From the NCBI GenBank assembly GCA_002894685.1, contig NCRC01000017.1:1-64000 (forward strand): 64,000 nt of DNA. Direction: 5' to 3'. The notes under the pieces were generated by a model that did not search any database, was not told where the DNA came from, and was given only the letters and a program-made list of their open reading frames with translations. The position numbers were made by a program, and so were the translations under genes. This DNA is from Salinivenus lutea. Lineage in GTDB: Bacteria > Bacteroidota > Rhodothermia > Rhodothermales > Salinibacteraceae. This document shows, piece by piece, positions 36,101-44,239 of the stretch (positions are counted from its first letter, which is position 1; each line of letters starts with the position of its first letter).

Positions 36101-36424
36101 ACCACCGCGGCCGGGAATGCCTCCGCGAAGAACGTTTTCCAGACGCTCTTCGGGACCCACGAGGCTCACCTGTACGACGCCTCCTACATCAAGCTGCGTG
36201 AGGTCACGCTCAGCTACTCCCTTCCCCAGCAGTGGTTCGCCGGCACGCGGGTGCAGAACATGACGGCGTCGCTGTACGGGCGGAATCTTGCCACCCTGCT
36301 GAAGTACACTCCGAACTTCGACCCGACCGCCGTGGTGCGGGGCTCCAGCAGCCTTCAGGGCATTGAGGCGGGACAGATGCCGCCGCGACGCACGATCGGC
36401 TTCCGCCTGCGCTTCAACTTCTAA
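33170..36424 (+). CDS. SusC/RagA-family TonB-linked outer-membrane protein
   Basis: A 1,084-residue outer-membrane transporter. The signal peptide ends in DALAQ (about 25). A carboxypeptidase-like domain spans 28-105 (GTIEGTVIDSTTSATLPGVN). The SusC plug has LEDVVVTALGVEREE (about 115-130) and ITLRGPGSLSGSGQPLIVVD, then VSVLKGASAAALYGSRAADGVI. A large barrel ends in IGFRLRFNF. Together with the SusD 56 bases downstream it forms a bipartite uptake complex, probably for an oligosaccharide or peptide. No glycosidase or sulfatase is in the same operon, so the ligand is open. Confidence 0.96.
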   Translation: MLRKSLPLALLALFALASFAGDALAQTGTIEGTVIDSTTSATLPGVNVVVSELGQGAATDANGSFRITDIPADSYTLNVSYVGYQQKSIPVEVEPGETTTIQIALARSQVQLEDVVVTALGVEREEESIGYAIQQVDGQDLDQAGESNFISSLTGRVSGAQIQNSNVMGGSSRITLRGPGSLSGSGQPLIVVDGVPIDNSNFNSLGQNTGSGGYDYGNAASMVNPSDIKSVSVLKGASAAALYGSRAADGVIEITTKSGQDTEGIGVSVQTGVEISDIYGFPDYQNEYGGGASPNFFQNEDGQLVADFGTDQSWGPALDGRQVREWHSYDDVSGAPLGQTSAWDAHPDNVDNFYNTGATWNTNVAFSQGSEDYNYRLSLKNQMQRGNSVESDLEKRNISFNGSLNLTEELTATASANYIDEEARGRPGSGYTNANGPWLQFNHFGQRQVDLSDDAPMRDIVRPDGTQRSWNWANSGLGSDNAPQAGDIIYANNPFWIRERNYQNDDTDRLYGKVELSYDLMSNLTVTANARTDYYTTRQEERIAIGSVEQSQYEEDVREVQESHVGGTIEYGDQLTESISIDALGGVDYRYNSLSRNQGVTQGGLSTQGVFTLENSVSRPSLDDFFQEQALVGVYGDVTLGYENLAYIGGTLRNDWSSTLPEDNNSYLYPSVNGSFVFTNLAALSESDVLSFGKIRMNWSRVGRDTDPYRLSFTYPIQSSFRGTIGQALPGALPNFNLEPEIKSEWEIGTQLQFFNNRVGLDATYYSAEIENQIIQVEGSRASGFRSRVLNAGTIANKGVELSMNITALETESASWDWTLNWSRNVEEVVSLAEGVSRVPLNNTASSPPFGPSLTASEGGEFGVFFGPGFARTDEGDKIVSSSGFYQSTGAQELGSYLPDWQGGVSTTFSYEGITASVLVDGQKGGNIWSLSNLFGLYSGMFEESAANNIRQLGARPDAVLEDGSPYYGVGGTADSPTTAAGNASAKNVFQTLFGTHEAHLYDASYIKLREVTLSYSLPQQWFAGTRVQNMTASLYGRNLATLLKYTPNFDPTAVVRGSSSLQGIEAGQMPPRRTIGFRLRFNF

Positions 36425-36480
36425 ATGCGCCCCGACCTCCTGGCCTCCTCACTGCTTGACGCTCAGAACTCCGTAGACTT

Positions 36481-38040
36481 ATGAGATCTCTTCTTCAGAC
36501 GATCACAATCGCCGGTCTCGCCGCGCTGATGGTTGCGCTCGGGGGGTGTGACATTACCTCCCTGAACGACAATCCGAACCAGCCAACGGACGCTGAGCCG
36601 CCGAAGCTACTCGCAAATGCCCAGGCGGAAATCGCGGACCAGTATTGGCAGGATTACGCCGGGGGCTTCTGGGTTCGGTACGCGCAGTACTGGACGACCA
36701 ACCAGTACACGGATGCCGACCGATACCAGTATGCCTCCAGCCGGCCCGGCGCCCTAAACGGGCTCTGGGAAAACTACTACCTGGCGCTCAACAACCTGCA
36801 GGAAATCATCCGGATCAACCAAAACTCCCCGCAGAGCGCCCAGGCCTTCGGTCCGAACGACAACCAGATTGCGGTCGCGAAAATTATGCAGGCCTGGACG
36901 GTGAAGACCATGACCGACATGTTCGGCCCCATCCCGCTGAGTAGTGCCCTGCAGGGACGCTCCAGCAGCGACGCGTTTACTCCCGCGTACGACGGCCAAG
37001 AGGCCGTGTACGACTCACTGCTCACGATGCTTACCGACGCCAGCCAACGCATCGACACGGGCGCCAGTACCCTTGCCTCCGGCGATAAGGTGTATGGCGG
37101 CGACATGAGCAAGTGGAAGAAATTTGCCAACGCCCTGAAGATGCGGGTGGCCATCACGATTGCGGACCGGAGCCCTGGCGTTGCCGAAACCGCCCTCCAG
37201 GAGGCAATCGATGCGGGCACGTTCGAGAGCAACGACGACAATGCCCTCATGTCGTTCGACACTTCGCCGCCCTTCCAGAACCCGTTCTACGAAAACCGAA
37301 TCGTCTCGGGGCGACAGGACTGGGCGGCCACGGAGTCGATGGTGGAGCCCATGAACGAGACGAACGACCCGCGGCTCCCGGCCTACTACACCGACGCGTT
37401 CCCGGAGGAGGACGGCAATCAGTTCGTCGGCTTCCCCTACGGACTCTCCCAGGGGGACGCCCAGAGCCTCTTTACGTCGTCCTCGTTCTCCATTCCGAGC
37501 GAGCGCGTCGCCTCCGCCCCCGACGCCCCGGCCATCTTCATGCTCTACGATGAGGTGCTCTTCATTAAGGCCGAGGCGGCCCTTCGACCGAACCTGGACG
37601 TGTCGAACATCAACATGTCGGGACAGGCCCTCTACGAAGATGCCATCGAGGCCTCGATGCAGTACTGGGGCGCGAGCGAGTCCGAGATCAACGACTACTT
37701 CGCCCAGAGCGGTGTCCCCGCCCCGGTGACCTCAAGCAACTACGAGCAGGTCCTGGGCACGCAGAAGTGGATTGCGCAGTACCTGCAGGGCGTCCCGGGC
37801 TGGACGACCTTCCGGCGCCTCGACTTCGAAGGGATTCTCTCTCCCCCGGCGGGCAACCCCGGACAGGAGCAGTTTGGGAAAGCCTTTGCCGTGCGCATGG
37901 TGTACCCGAACGATGAGTTCTCCTTGAACGAGGCGAACGTCACCACTGCCATCCAGGACCTCCTCGGAGGAGACGGCGCCGGTGGAGACAATCAAGGCGT
38001 TCGGCTGTGGTGGGATACGGAGGATCCTCCTACCCCCTAA
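36481..38040 (+). CDS. SusD/RagB-like ligand-binding outer-membrane lipoprotein
   Basis: A 519-residue lipoprotein. The signal peptide ends in MVALGGC (Cys near 23). The alpha-helical SusD fold follows, with early DITSLNDNPNQPTDAEPPKL and the middle IAVAKIMQAWTVKTMTDMFGPIPL typical of the SusD-like family. It sits on the cell surface as the lid of the preceding SusC. The C-terminus is rich in Asp/Gly. Co-directional, 56 bases after susC and 63 bases before the FAS1 gene. Confidence 0.93.
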   Translation: MRSLLQTITIAGLAALMVALGGCDITSLNDNPNQPTDAEPPKLLANAQAEIADQYWQDYAGGFWVRYAQYWTTNQYTDADRYQYASSRPGALNGLWENYYLALNNLQEIIRINQNSPQSAQAFGPNDNQIAVAKIMQAWTVKTMTDMFGPIPLSSALQGRSSSDAFTPAYDGQEAVYDSLLTMLTDASQRIDTGASTLASGDKVYGGDMSKWKKFANALKMRVAITIADRSPGVAETALQEAIDAGTFESNDDNALMSFDTSPPFQNPFYENRIVSGRQDWAATESMVEPMNETNDPRLPAYYTDAFPEEDGNQFVGFPYGLSQGDAQSLFTSSSFSIPSERVASAPDAPAIFMLYDEVLFIKAEAALRPNLDVSNINMSGQALYEDAIEASMQYWGASESEINDYFAQSGVPAPVTSSNYEQVLGTQKWIAQYLQGVPGWTTFRRLDFEGILSPPAGNPGQEQFGKAFAVRMVYPNDEFSLNEANVTTAIQDLLGGDGAGGDNQGVRLWWDTEDPPTP

Positions 38041-38103
38041 CCTCCTCCGGAGTGTCCCAAGGTCTTCCCGCCCGTATTTCTCGCTGAGCACACATTGTCT
38101 ATC

Positions 38104-39273
38104 ATGCATATTCGAACGTCTCCTCTTTACTTCCTCCTCGCCGGCCTCCTGGCCATCACCCTGACGGCCTGTGACCAGAGCTCCCAGAACGTAGATCTGG
38201 AGCCCGGCTCGAACCTCACGCTGCTCGGCCCGGATAGCCTGAACATTCCGAATTTCGATTCGACCGCCTCCGGGGAGTATCAGATTCGGGCCTTCACCAT
38301 CGACCAGGAGTACGAGTGGTCCACCTCCGGGGCCATTACGCAAGAGGGCACTCGTCGCGACGGCGAAAACCTCATGGTGTCGTCGAGTTCGCCCGGCCCG
38401 TACACCGTCTCCGTCACGACGACCATCGACGGCGAAGAGTACTCCGGCACCGTAAACGCGGAAGCCGACTACCCGACCGTTGGGGAGCAGGCAACGAAAT
38501 ACAACCAGCTGAGCACGTTCGGCTCCCTCCTCCTGGACACGGGCCTGGTTGGCCCCCTGTCCTCGGACTCGCCCGAGAGTGCCATTAATGGCTGGACGGC
38601 CTTCGCGCCCTCCAACCAGGCCTTCCTCAATGCCCTCGACGCCAGCGGAAACGGGGAGCTCGAAAACGATGAGGTTCCGGCTCCGGGCGTGCTGGCGAAG
38701 GTGCTCCAGTACCACGTCGCCCTCGACTCGCTCACGTCCACGGAGGTGGCCGGGGCCACACCAAGTACCCTCCTGCACCCCGAGGAGACGCTGTCCCTGT
38801 CGGGGTCCGGCGTGGAGGGCACGAATGGAACCGCCGCCTTCGAAACGGTGGACATCGCCACGAACGACGGCGTCGTCCATGAGATTGACGGCGTGCTGCT
38901 CCCGGCTTCCATCGTCTCGATCAACGACCAGACCGTCATCCGGGACACGGACGACAACGTGGATTCGGTCGAGGTCGAGGGCACCTACGTGCAGGACGGC
39001 GGCTTCGTCGCCCTCCACGAGGACAGCCCCTCCGGCGACATCATTGGGGTCTCCGACTACCTGGAGGCCGGCTTTCACGGCAACGCGTCCCCCATCGGCA
39101 TTGAGCTGGACAGCCAGCTGAGCGACTCGACCACCGTGGTCGCCATGCCGCACGAGGACACGAACGGGGATCAACAGTTCACCTTCGATCCCAATCTGGG
39201 GACCGACACTCCATACACCCGAGGCGATAGCAATACGCCAGTGGTCGACTCGGCACGCGTGGCGGTGCCCTAG
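38104..39273 (+). CDS. Lipoprotein with FAS1 (fasciclin) domain and haloarchaeal DUF7282-like C-terminal domain
   Basis: A 389-residue lipoprotein. Its lipobox is LTAC (Cys23). An Ig/PKD-like segment is at about 31-120. A FAS1 domain at about 126-267 has WTAFAPSNQAFLNAL, VLQYHVALDSL and GVVHEIDGVLLP. A final domain at about 285-388 contains DGGFVALHEDSPSGDIIGVS, VVAMPHEDTNGDQQFTF and VVDSARVAV. That last pattern is, as I recall, one of secreted haloarchaeal proteins (DUF7282). FAS1 domains usually mediate adhesion. It is the third gene of the SusC/SusD operon and probably surface-exposed. ATG 38104 is preferred over an upstream TTG. Confidence 0.8.
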   Translation: MHIRTSPLYFLLAGLLAITLTACDQSSQNVDLEPGSNLTLLGPDSLNIPNFDSTASGEYQIRAFTIDQEYEWSTSGAITQEGTRRDGENLMVSSSSPGPYTVSVTTTIDGEEYSGTVNAEADYPTVGEQATKYNQLSTFGSLLLDTGLVGPLSSDSPESAINGWTAFAPSNQAFLNALDASGNGELENDEVPAPGVLAKVLQYHVALDSLTSTEVAGATPSTLLHPEETLSLSGSGVEGTNGTAAFETVDIATNDGVVHEIDGVLLPASIVSINDQTVIRDTDDNVDSVEVEGTYVQDGGFVALHEDSPSGDIIGVSDYLEAGFHGNASPIGIELDSQLSDSTTVVAMPHEDTNGDQQFTFDPNLGTDTPYTRGDSNTPVVDSARVAVP

Positions 39274-39302
39274 AGGAGGTCCTAACTTTTCGATCACTTC
39301 AG

Positions 39303-39334
39303 AGGGCCGGCTGCTCCCGCAGTCGGCCCTTTTT
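39303..39334 (+). terminator. Rho-independent terminator of the SusC/SusD/FAS1 operon
   Basis: A 12-base stem AGGGCCGGCTGC (39303-39314) pairs with GCAGTCGGCCCT (39319-39330), with one G-T wobble. The loop is TCCC, and a run of five T follows directly. It lies 30 bases after the FAS1 gene stop. This is the clearest intrinsic terminator in the window. Confidence 0.92.
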
Positions 39335-39511
39335 CTGTGCCTCCCTCTTTACAGTTTCAGTGAACTTCCCCTCAGGTCGATGATATAAGCCATGGGTTTT
39401 ACCCGGTTCTCCTATCGATCGGTTAAGAGTTTCCCCTCGATGCGACGCTGGCTTTGAGACAGGCCCCTCCACCCCCCTCGCCACTCTTCTGAGCGCATCG
39501 TCCCCATTGCC

Positions 39512-39913
39512 ATGCGAACGTTCCGAACTGTTTTTTCGGCCTCCGCTTTCCTCTTCCTGGCTGCCCTGATGGGGTGTGCCTCCACGGGCCAGAGCGGCGG
39601 CTCCCAGAACGATCCAAACTTCATTTCCCAGTCGGAGATTCAGGAGGTGGGCGAAATCAGTAACGCCTACAACCTGATTCGTCGCCTCCACCCGCAATGG
39701 CTGCAGAAGCGGGGACGCGGAAGCATTAGCAATCCCGGCGACATTGAGGTGTACGTGGAAGGAAGCCGGCAGGGCCCTCCCTCCGTCCTCCGCCAAATCA
39801 GCGTGATCGATGTCGAGAACATCAGATTCCTTCCGCCCGACGAGGCCACCATGCGGTACGGAAGCGGACACGACAACGGCGTAATCCAGGTCAACCTCAA
39901 AGGCGGCGGATGA
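39512..39913 (+). CDS. Small lipoprotein resembling an isolated TonB-receptor plug segment
   Basis: A 133-residue lipoprotein with lipobox AALMGC (Cys22) and a Gly/Ser linker. Its C-terminal 60 residues (VYVEGSRQGPPSVLRQIS, then IDVENIRFLPPDEATMRYG and GVIQVNLKGGG) read like the last part of a TonB-receptor plug, where the pattern is IxxIEVLRGPxAxxxYGxxxxxGVIxVxTK. There is no barrel. It could be a structural remnant put to another use at the outer membrane. It stands alone after the operon terminator. Confidence 0.75.
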   Translation: MRTFRTVFSASAFLFLAALMGCASTGQSGGSQNDPNFISQSEIQEVGEISNAYNLIRRLHPQWLQKRGRGSISNPGDIEVYVEGSRQGPPSVLRQISVIDVENIRFLPPDEATMRYGSGHDNGVIQVNLKGGG

Positions 39914-40023
39914 GCACGACCTCTCTCTTCTAACCGCCTTGTGGTCCCACTCAGGGTCTTGCGCAGTCGCCTGCTGCCCGTCGATCGGGCCGATTCTCCA
40001 GCGACGGCGCCCTACATTCCGCT

Positions 40024-40045
40024 CGTCGGATCGTACGGTCCGACG
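40024..40045. promoter_or_regulatory. 22-base near-perfect dyad upstream of ppc
   Basis: CGTCGGA (40024-40030) and TCCGACG (40039-40045) are perfect inverted arms, and the centre TCGTACGG is itself almost symmetric, leaving a single mismatched pair. It ends 41 bases before the ppc start. It may be an operator for a dimeric regulator or a hairpin in the leader; a T-rich stretch (TGTTTTTC) begins 13 bases later, so a weak terminator for the upstream gene is also possible. Confidence 0.45.
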
Positions 40046-40086
40046 ATTCGCCCCCTCTGTTTTTCTCATATGCGTTCCGACACCTC

Positions 40087-42945
40087 ATGCACAACTGGGA
40101 GGGGCTTGACCTCGACACCGAAGGCACCGGCATTTCCGAACCCCTAAGTCGCCAGGTGCACCTGGTGGGCGGGCTGCTCGGACACGTGACGCGCGAGCAG
40201 ATGGGCGACGACCTCTTCCAGAAGGTGGAGGACCTGCGCGTCCTCTGCAAGCGGGCCGACCGGGAGGACGATGCCTCCCTTCGGGCCGAGGCGGCGGCCC
40301 GGATCGCCGACCTGGATACCGCCACCATCACGCGCCTGCTGCACGTGTACACGACGTTCTTTCATCTGGTGAACCAGGCGGAGCAGCAGGAGATCATCCG
40401 GATCAACCGGACGCGCGCCCGCCGGGCCGGCCCTTCGGACTGGCCGCTCGGGACGGGGACGGATCCGTCCTCCTCCGGGAATGCCCCCCGCCCCGAATCG
40501 ATCGACGGCGCCATCGCGTCCCTTAAGGCCGACGGCTATTCGGTGGAAGAGGTGGTCGACCTTCTCCACCAACTCGACATCCAGCCCACCCTCACGGCCC
40601 ACCCCACAGAGGCCCGGCGGCGCACCGTCCTCCGCAAGCAGACCCGCATCGCCACGCAGCTGGGCACGCTCCGGGGAAGTGAGGCCACGCCGGCGGAGCG
40701 CGCCGATGCCCTCGACTCGCTGTACGCCCAGATTAGCTATCTGCTGGGCACCGACGAAGTCCGGGCCGACCGGCCCACCGTGCGTGAGGAGGTGGAGCAG
40801 GGGCACTACTTCCTCCACGGCCCCATCTGGGACACGATTCCCGCGATCCACCGCGACGTGCAACGCGCCCTCCGCCGACACTACGACACGACGGCGGAGA
40901 TTCCGCCCTTCCTCCAGTATCGCTCCTGGATTGGGAGCGATCGCGACGGCAACCCCAACGTGACTCCGGACGTGACGCGGTGGACGTTTGTCCGCCAGCG
41001 CCGCACGACCCTTGAGCATTACCTCGACGAGCTGGCCGACCTCCGCGACGACCTCAGCCTCTCGAGCCGGCAGGGCCCCGTCCCCGAGGCCCTGCACGAC
41101 GCCCTCGAAGACGACCGTGAGGACGTCTCGCTCCCTCCGGACGTCCGTCGCCAGTATCGCCACGAGCCGTACCGGTTAAAGATCGCCGCGATGGAGGCGC
41201 AACTCCAGCGCCTGATCGACCACCTGGACGAGGCCCCCCTCGCCGAGCAGCCCACCGACTACACCGCCGAGGATGTGCGGGCGGACCTCGACCTCATTGC
41301 GTCGTGCCTGGCCGAGCAGGGCCTCTCAGACCCCGCCCATACCGGGCGGCTCCACCGGATTCGCTCGCTCGTGTCCACCTTCGGCTTCCACCTCGCCGCC
41401 CTCGACGTCCGCCAACACAGTGGCGTCCACGAGGCCACGGTGTCGGCCCTGCTGTCGGCGGCGGGCGTCGCGGACGACTACGCCGCACTGTCGGAAGAGG
41501 ACAAGCTGGACGTCCTGGAGCGTGAGCTCACCAATCCCCGCCCCCTCGTCGCCGACCCCGAGGCCCTCCCCGACCCGGCCGCCGAAATGATGGCCGTGTT
41601 CGACGCCATCCAGTCCATTCGGGCCGTGGACGCCAACGCGGTGGGCAGCTACGTGGTGAGCATGACCCACACCGTGAGCGACCTCCTGGAGCCAATGCTG
41701 CTCGCCAAGGAGTCGGGGCTCGGACGGATGGTGGACGGGACGTACCGGTGCCCGCTGGACATGGTGCCGCTTTTCGAGACGATCGACGACCTCGACGCGG
41801 CCGACGACCGGATGGACACCCTCTTCACCCACCCGGTCTACGCGGCCCACCTCGAGGGGCGCGACCACTTTCAGGAAATTATGCTCGGGTATTCTGACAG
41901 CAACAAGGACGGCGGCTACTGGCGGGCCAACTGGTCCCTCCACCAGGCCATCCACGACCTCGGGGTCGTCTGCGAGGCGCACGACGTGGACCTGCGCCTC
42001 TTTCATGGCCGCGGGGGCACTGTGGGGCGCGGGGGCGGGCGCACCTCCGAAGCCATTCGGGCGCTGCCGCCGGTCGTACACAACGGCCGCATTCGCATGA
42101 CCGAACAGGGCGAAATCATCTCGTTCCGCTACGCCCTGCCCGACATTGCCCGTCGCCACGTCGAGCAGCTCACCAGTGCCACGCTTACCGCCACGGCCCA
42201 CGCCCAATCGTCCGGCGCCCCCCCGGACGCCGGACGGGTGGGCACCGACTCCGAGGCCGCCGACCTCATGAGCCAACTCGCCCAGCACGCCCACGACGCG
42301 TACCGCGATTTCATCGACGCGCCCGAGGGCTGGACCTGGTACACGCAGGTTACGCCCATCGAGCACATCAGTCGCCTCCCAATTGCGTCACGCCCGGTCT
42401 CGCGCGGGGGGAACGAGGTCGACTTCGACGGCCTTCGGGCCATCCCCTGGGTGTTTGCGTGGATCCAGTCCCGCTACATTGTGCCCGGGTGGTACGGCAC
42501 CGGGCAGGGGCTCACCCAACTGCTTGCGGACCGCCCCGAGGCCCTCGACCGCCTCCGCACCTTCTATCGAGACTGGCCGTTTTTCCGCGGGGCCCTCGAC
42601 AGCGTCCAACGGGAGATGGCCCGGGCCCGCCTCCCCATCGCCGCGCAGTACAACGCCCTCGACGACGCGGACCGCCCCTTTAATCAGTCCATCGTAGACG
42701 ATTACGAACAAGCCGAGGACGCCATCCTTCGAATCACCGAGCAGGACGTGCTCTTTGAAAACAATCCGGTTCTCAAGCGCTCCATCGAGCTTCGCAATCC
42801 CTACACCGACGTCCTGAATCTTCTCCAGATTGAGTTGATGCGGCGCTATCGAGCGCCCCAGAACAACACCGACCGCACGCTCCTTGGCGAGGCCCTACTC
42901 CTCAGCCTCAACGGCGTCGCCGCCGCAATGCAGAGCACCGGATAG
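40087..42945 (+). CDS. ppc: Phosphoenolpyruvate carboxylase
   Basis: Makes oxaloacetate from PEP and bicarbonate, an anaplerotic step. The 952-residue length is normal. Signature 1 is LTAHPTEARRR (His near 172). GYSDSNKDGGYWRANW (near 600) and the glycine loop FHGRGGTVGRGGGRT (near 637-651) hold the catalytic Lys/Arg and the second signature. The C-terminus ends GVAAAMQSTG rather than the usual QNTG. Allosteric-site residues were not traced. A strong dyad lies just upstream. Confidence 0.97.
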   Translation: MHNWEGLDLDTEGTGISEPLSRQVHLVGGLLGHVTREQMGDDLFQKVEDLRVLCKRADREDDASLRAEAAARIADLDTATITRLLHVYTTFFHLVNQAEQQEIIRINRTRARRAGPSDWPLGTGTDPSSSGNAPRPESIDGAIASLKADGYSVEEVVDLLHQLDIQPTLTAHPTEARRRTVLRKQTRIATQLGTLRGSEATPAERADALDSLYAQISYLLGTDEVRADRPTVREEVEQGHYFLHGPIWDTIPAIHRDVQRALRRHYDTTAEIPPFLQYRSWIGSDRDGNPNVTPDVTRWTFVRQRRTTLEHYLDELADLRDDLSLSSRQGPVPEALHDALEDDREDVSLPPDVRRQYRHEPYRLKIAAMEAQLQRLIDHLDEAPLAEQPTDYTAEDVRADLDLIASCLAEQGLSDPAHTGRLHRIRSLVSTFGFHLAALDVRQHSGVHEATVSALLSAAGVADDYAALSEEDKLDVLERELTNPRPLVADPEALPDPAAEMMAVFDAIQSIRAVDANAVGSYVVSMTHTVSDLLEPMLLAKESGLGRMVDGTYRCPLDMVPLFETIDDLDAADDRMDTLFTHPVYAAHLEGRDHFQEIMLGYSDSNKDGGYWRANWSLHQAIHDLGVVCEAHDVDLRLFHGRGGTVGRGGGRTSEAIRALPPVVHNGRIRMTEQGEIISFRYALPDIARRHVEQLTSATLTATAHAQSSGAPPDAGRVGTDSEAADLMSQLAQHAHDAYRDFIDAPEGWTWYTQVTPIEHISRLPIASRPVSRGGNEVDFDGLRAIPWVFAWIQSRYIVPGWYGTGQGLTQLLADRPEALDRLRTFYRDWPFFRGALDSVQREMARARLPIAAQYNALDDADRPFNQSIVDDYEQAEDAILRITEQDVLFENNPVLKRSIELRNPYTDVLNLLQIELMRRYRAPQNNTDRTLLGEALLLSLNGVAAAMQSTG

Positions 42946-42981
42946 CCGCCGGCCTCGCCCACCTCCTACTGCTGTCCCATC

Positions 42982-43476
42982 ATGGCCCACGCTTCCTCCA
43001 CGCCGCCCGATCCGCCGACGTCCGTCGCGTTTGACTCCGATGCCTTCGACGACACCCTTCACACGCTCATGGAACAGCGCCCGGACCGGTCGGGGACGGG
43101 ACTCGTCTTTCACGGCGGCACCCGCGAGCAGCGCCAACAAGCCCTAAGCCGCCTCACGCAACAAATTACGGGGACGGTTCACCAGTTCGATGCGTCCTCC
43201 CTCCTTACCGACCGGCGCATGCAGACGCAAAACGAACTGCGGAAGGCATTCGACCACGCGGCCGAGGAGGGGGCGCTCCTTTACTTCGACCGGGCGGATC
43301 CCCTCTTCACCCACCGCCACCCCGATGCGCCCGACGCCGATACGGCCCCCACGACGCTGGAGTACGTGTTCGACCGCGTCGGCGCCTTCGACGGCATCGT
43401 GGTGCTCGGCCTCCAGCAAAAGCACCACGTCAAGCGGGCCCACCGCATCGCCCACCTCGTCGTTCAGTTCGAGTGA
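42982..43476 (+). CDS. Degenerate AAA-like protein without a Walker A motif
   Basis: A 164-residue protein that looks like the large subdomain of an AAA ATPase. The place of the P-loop is taken by FHGGTREQRQQALSRL, with no GKT. A Walker B-like strand LLYFDRADPLFTHR has Arg where AAA proteins have the catalytic Glu (FDEADALF). A sensor-1-like strand IVVLGLQQKHHVKRAHR follows. It therefore probably cannot hydrolyse ATP. It lies 36 bases after ppc and 119 bases before lemA. Role unknown; perhaps a scaffold. Confidence 0.62.
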   Translation: MAHASSTPPDPPTSVAFDSDAFDDTLHTLMEQRPDRSGTGLVFHGGTREQRQQALSRLTQQITGTVHQFDASSLLTDRRMQTQNELRKAFDHAAEEGALLYFDRADPLFTHRHPDAPDADTAPTTLEYVFDRVGAFDGIVVLGLQQKHHVKRAHRIAHLVVQFE

Positions 43477-43595
43477 GAACAGACGTCCATTCGGGGCCCG
43501 CCTCTGCAACTCCCCCTGTCGGCACCCGTTGACTGTGATCGGCTTACCGAACCGGGTTCTCAGTCGTTTTCCTTCACGTTCTCCCCACTCCTCCT

Positions 43596-44195
43596 ATGCG
43601 CAGCAAAGGTGTTATTGCCCTCGTGGTCGGGGTCCTGCTTCTTGGGTTTGCCGGGTGCGGAGCCGCCAGTTCCTACAACACCCTCGTGCAGGCCGACGAG
43701 CAGGTGAGCACGGCGTGGGCCAACGTCGAAACGCAGTACCAGCGGCGGGCCGACCTCATTCCCAACCTCGTGGAGACGGTGAAAGGAGCGGCCGACTTTG
43801 AGCAGGAGACCCTCCAGTCCGTGACGGAGGCCCGGGCCAAGGCCACCTCCATCCAGATATCGGCCGACGACCTCAACAATCCCCAGAGGCTGCAACAATT
43901 TCAGCAGGCGCAGTCCGCCCTTGGGCAGTCGCTGGGTCGCCTGCTGGCCGTGTCCGAAAATTACCCACAACTCCAGGCCACACAGTCATTTAGCGATCTT
44001 CAGGCCCAGCTCGAAGGCACCGAAAACCGCATCGCCGTGGCGCGCCGCGACTACAACAACGCGGTGCGCTCGTATAACACGACGGTGCGCTCGTTTCCAA
44101 CCGTGCTCTTCGCCGGCCTCCTAGGCTTCGAGTCGAAAGCGGCCTTCGAGGCCGAGCAGGGCGCCCAGGACGCACCAGACGTGAACTTTAACTAA
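43596..44195 (+). CDS. lemA: LemA family lipoprotein/membrane protein
   Basis: A 199-residue protein. The N-terminal hydrophobic segment ends in LLGFAGC, which would make it a lipoprotein. Family sequence follows: YNTLVQADEQVSTAWANVET, QYQRRADLIPNLVETVKG and ARRDYNNAVRSYNTTVRSFP. LemA proteins are helical bundles in the envelope often encoded with HtpX or TPM proteins, as here (TPM protein 44 bases downstream, HtpX 2.9 kb downstream). Exact role unknown. Confidence 0.92.
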   Translation: MRSKGVIALVVGVLLLGFAGCGAASSYNTLVQADEQVSTAWANVETQYQRRADLIPNLVETVKGAADFEQETLQSVTEARAKATSIQISADDLNNPQRLQQFQQAQSALGQSLGRLLAVSENYPQLQATQSFSDLQAQLEGTENRIAVARRDYNNAVRSYNTTVRSFPTVLFAGLLGFESKAAFEAEQGAQDAPDVNFN

Positions 44196-44239
44196 CCCTC
44201 CCTCTGCTCTCCTGCGCCTTCGCTTCGTTTCGTCGCGCC

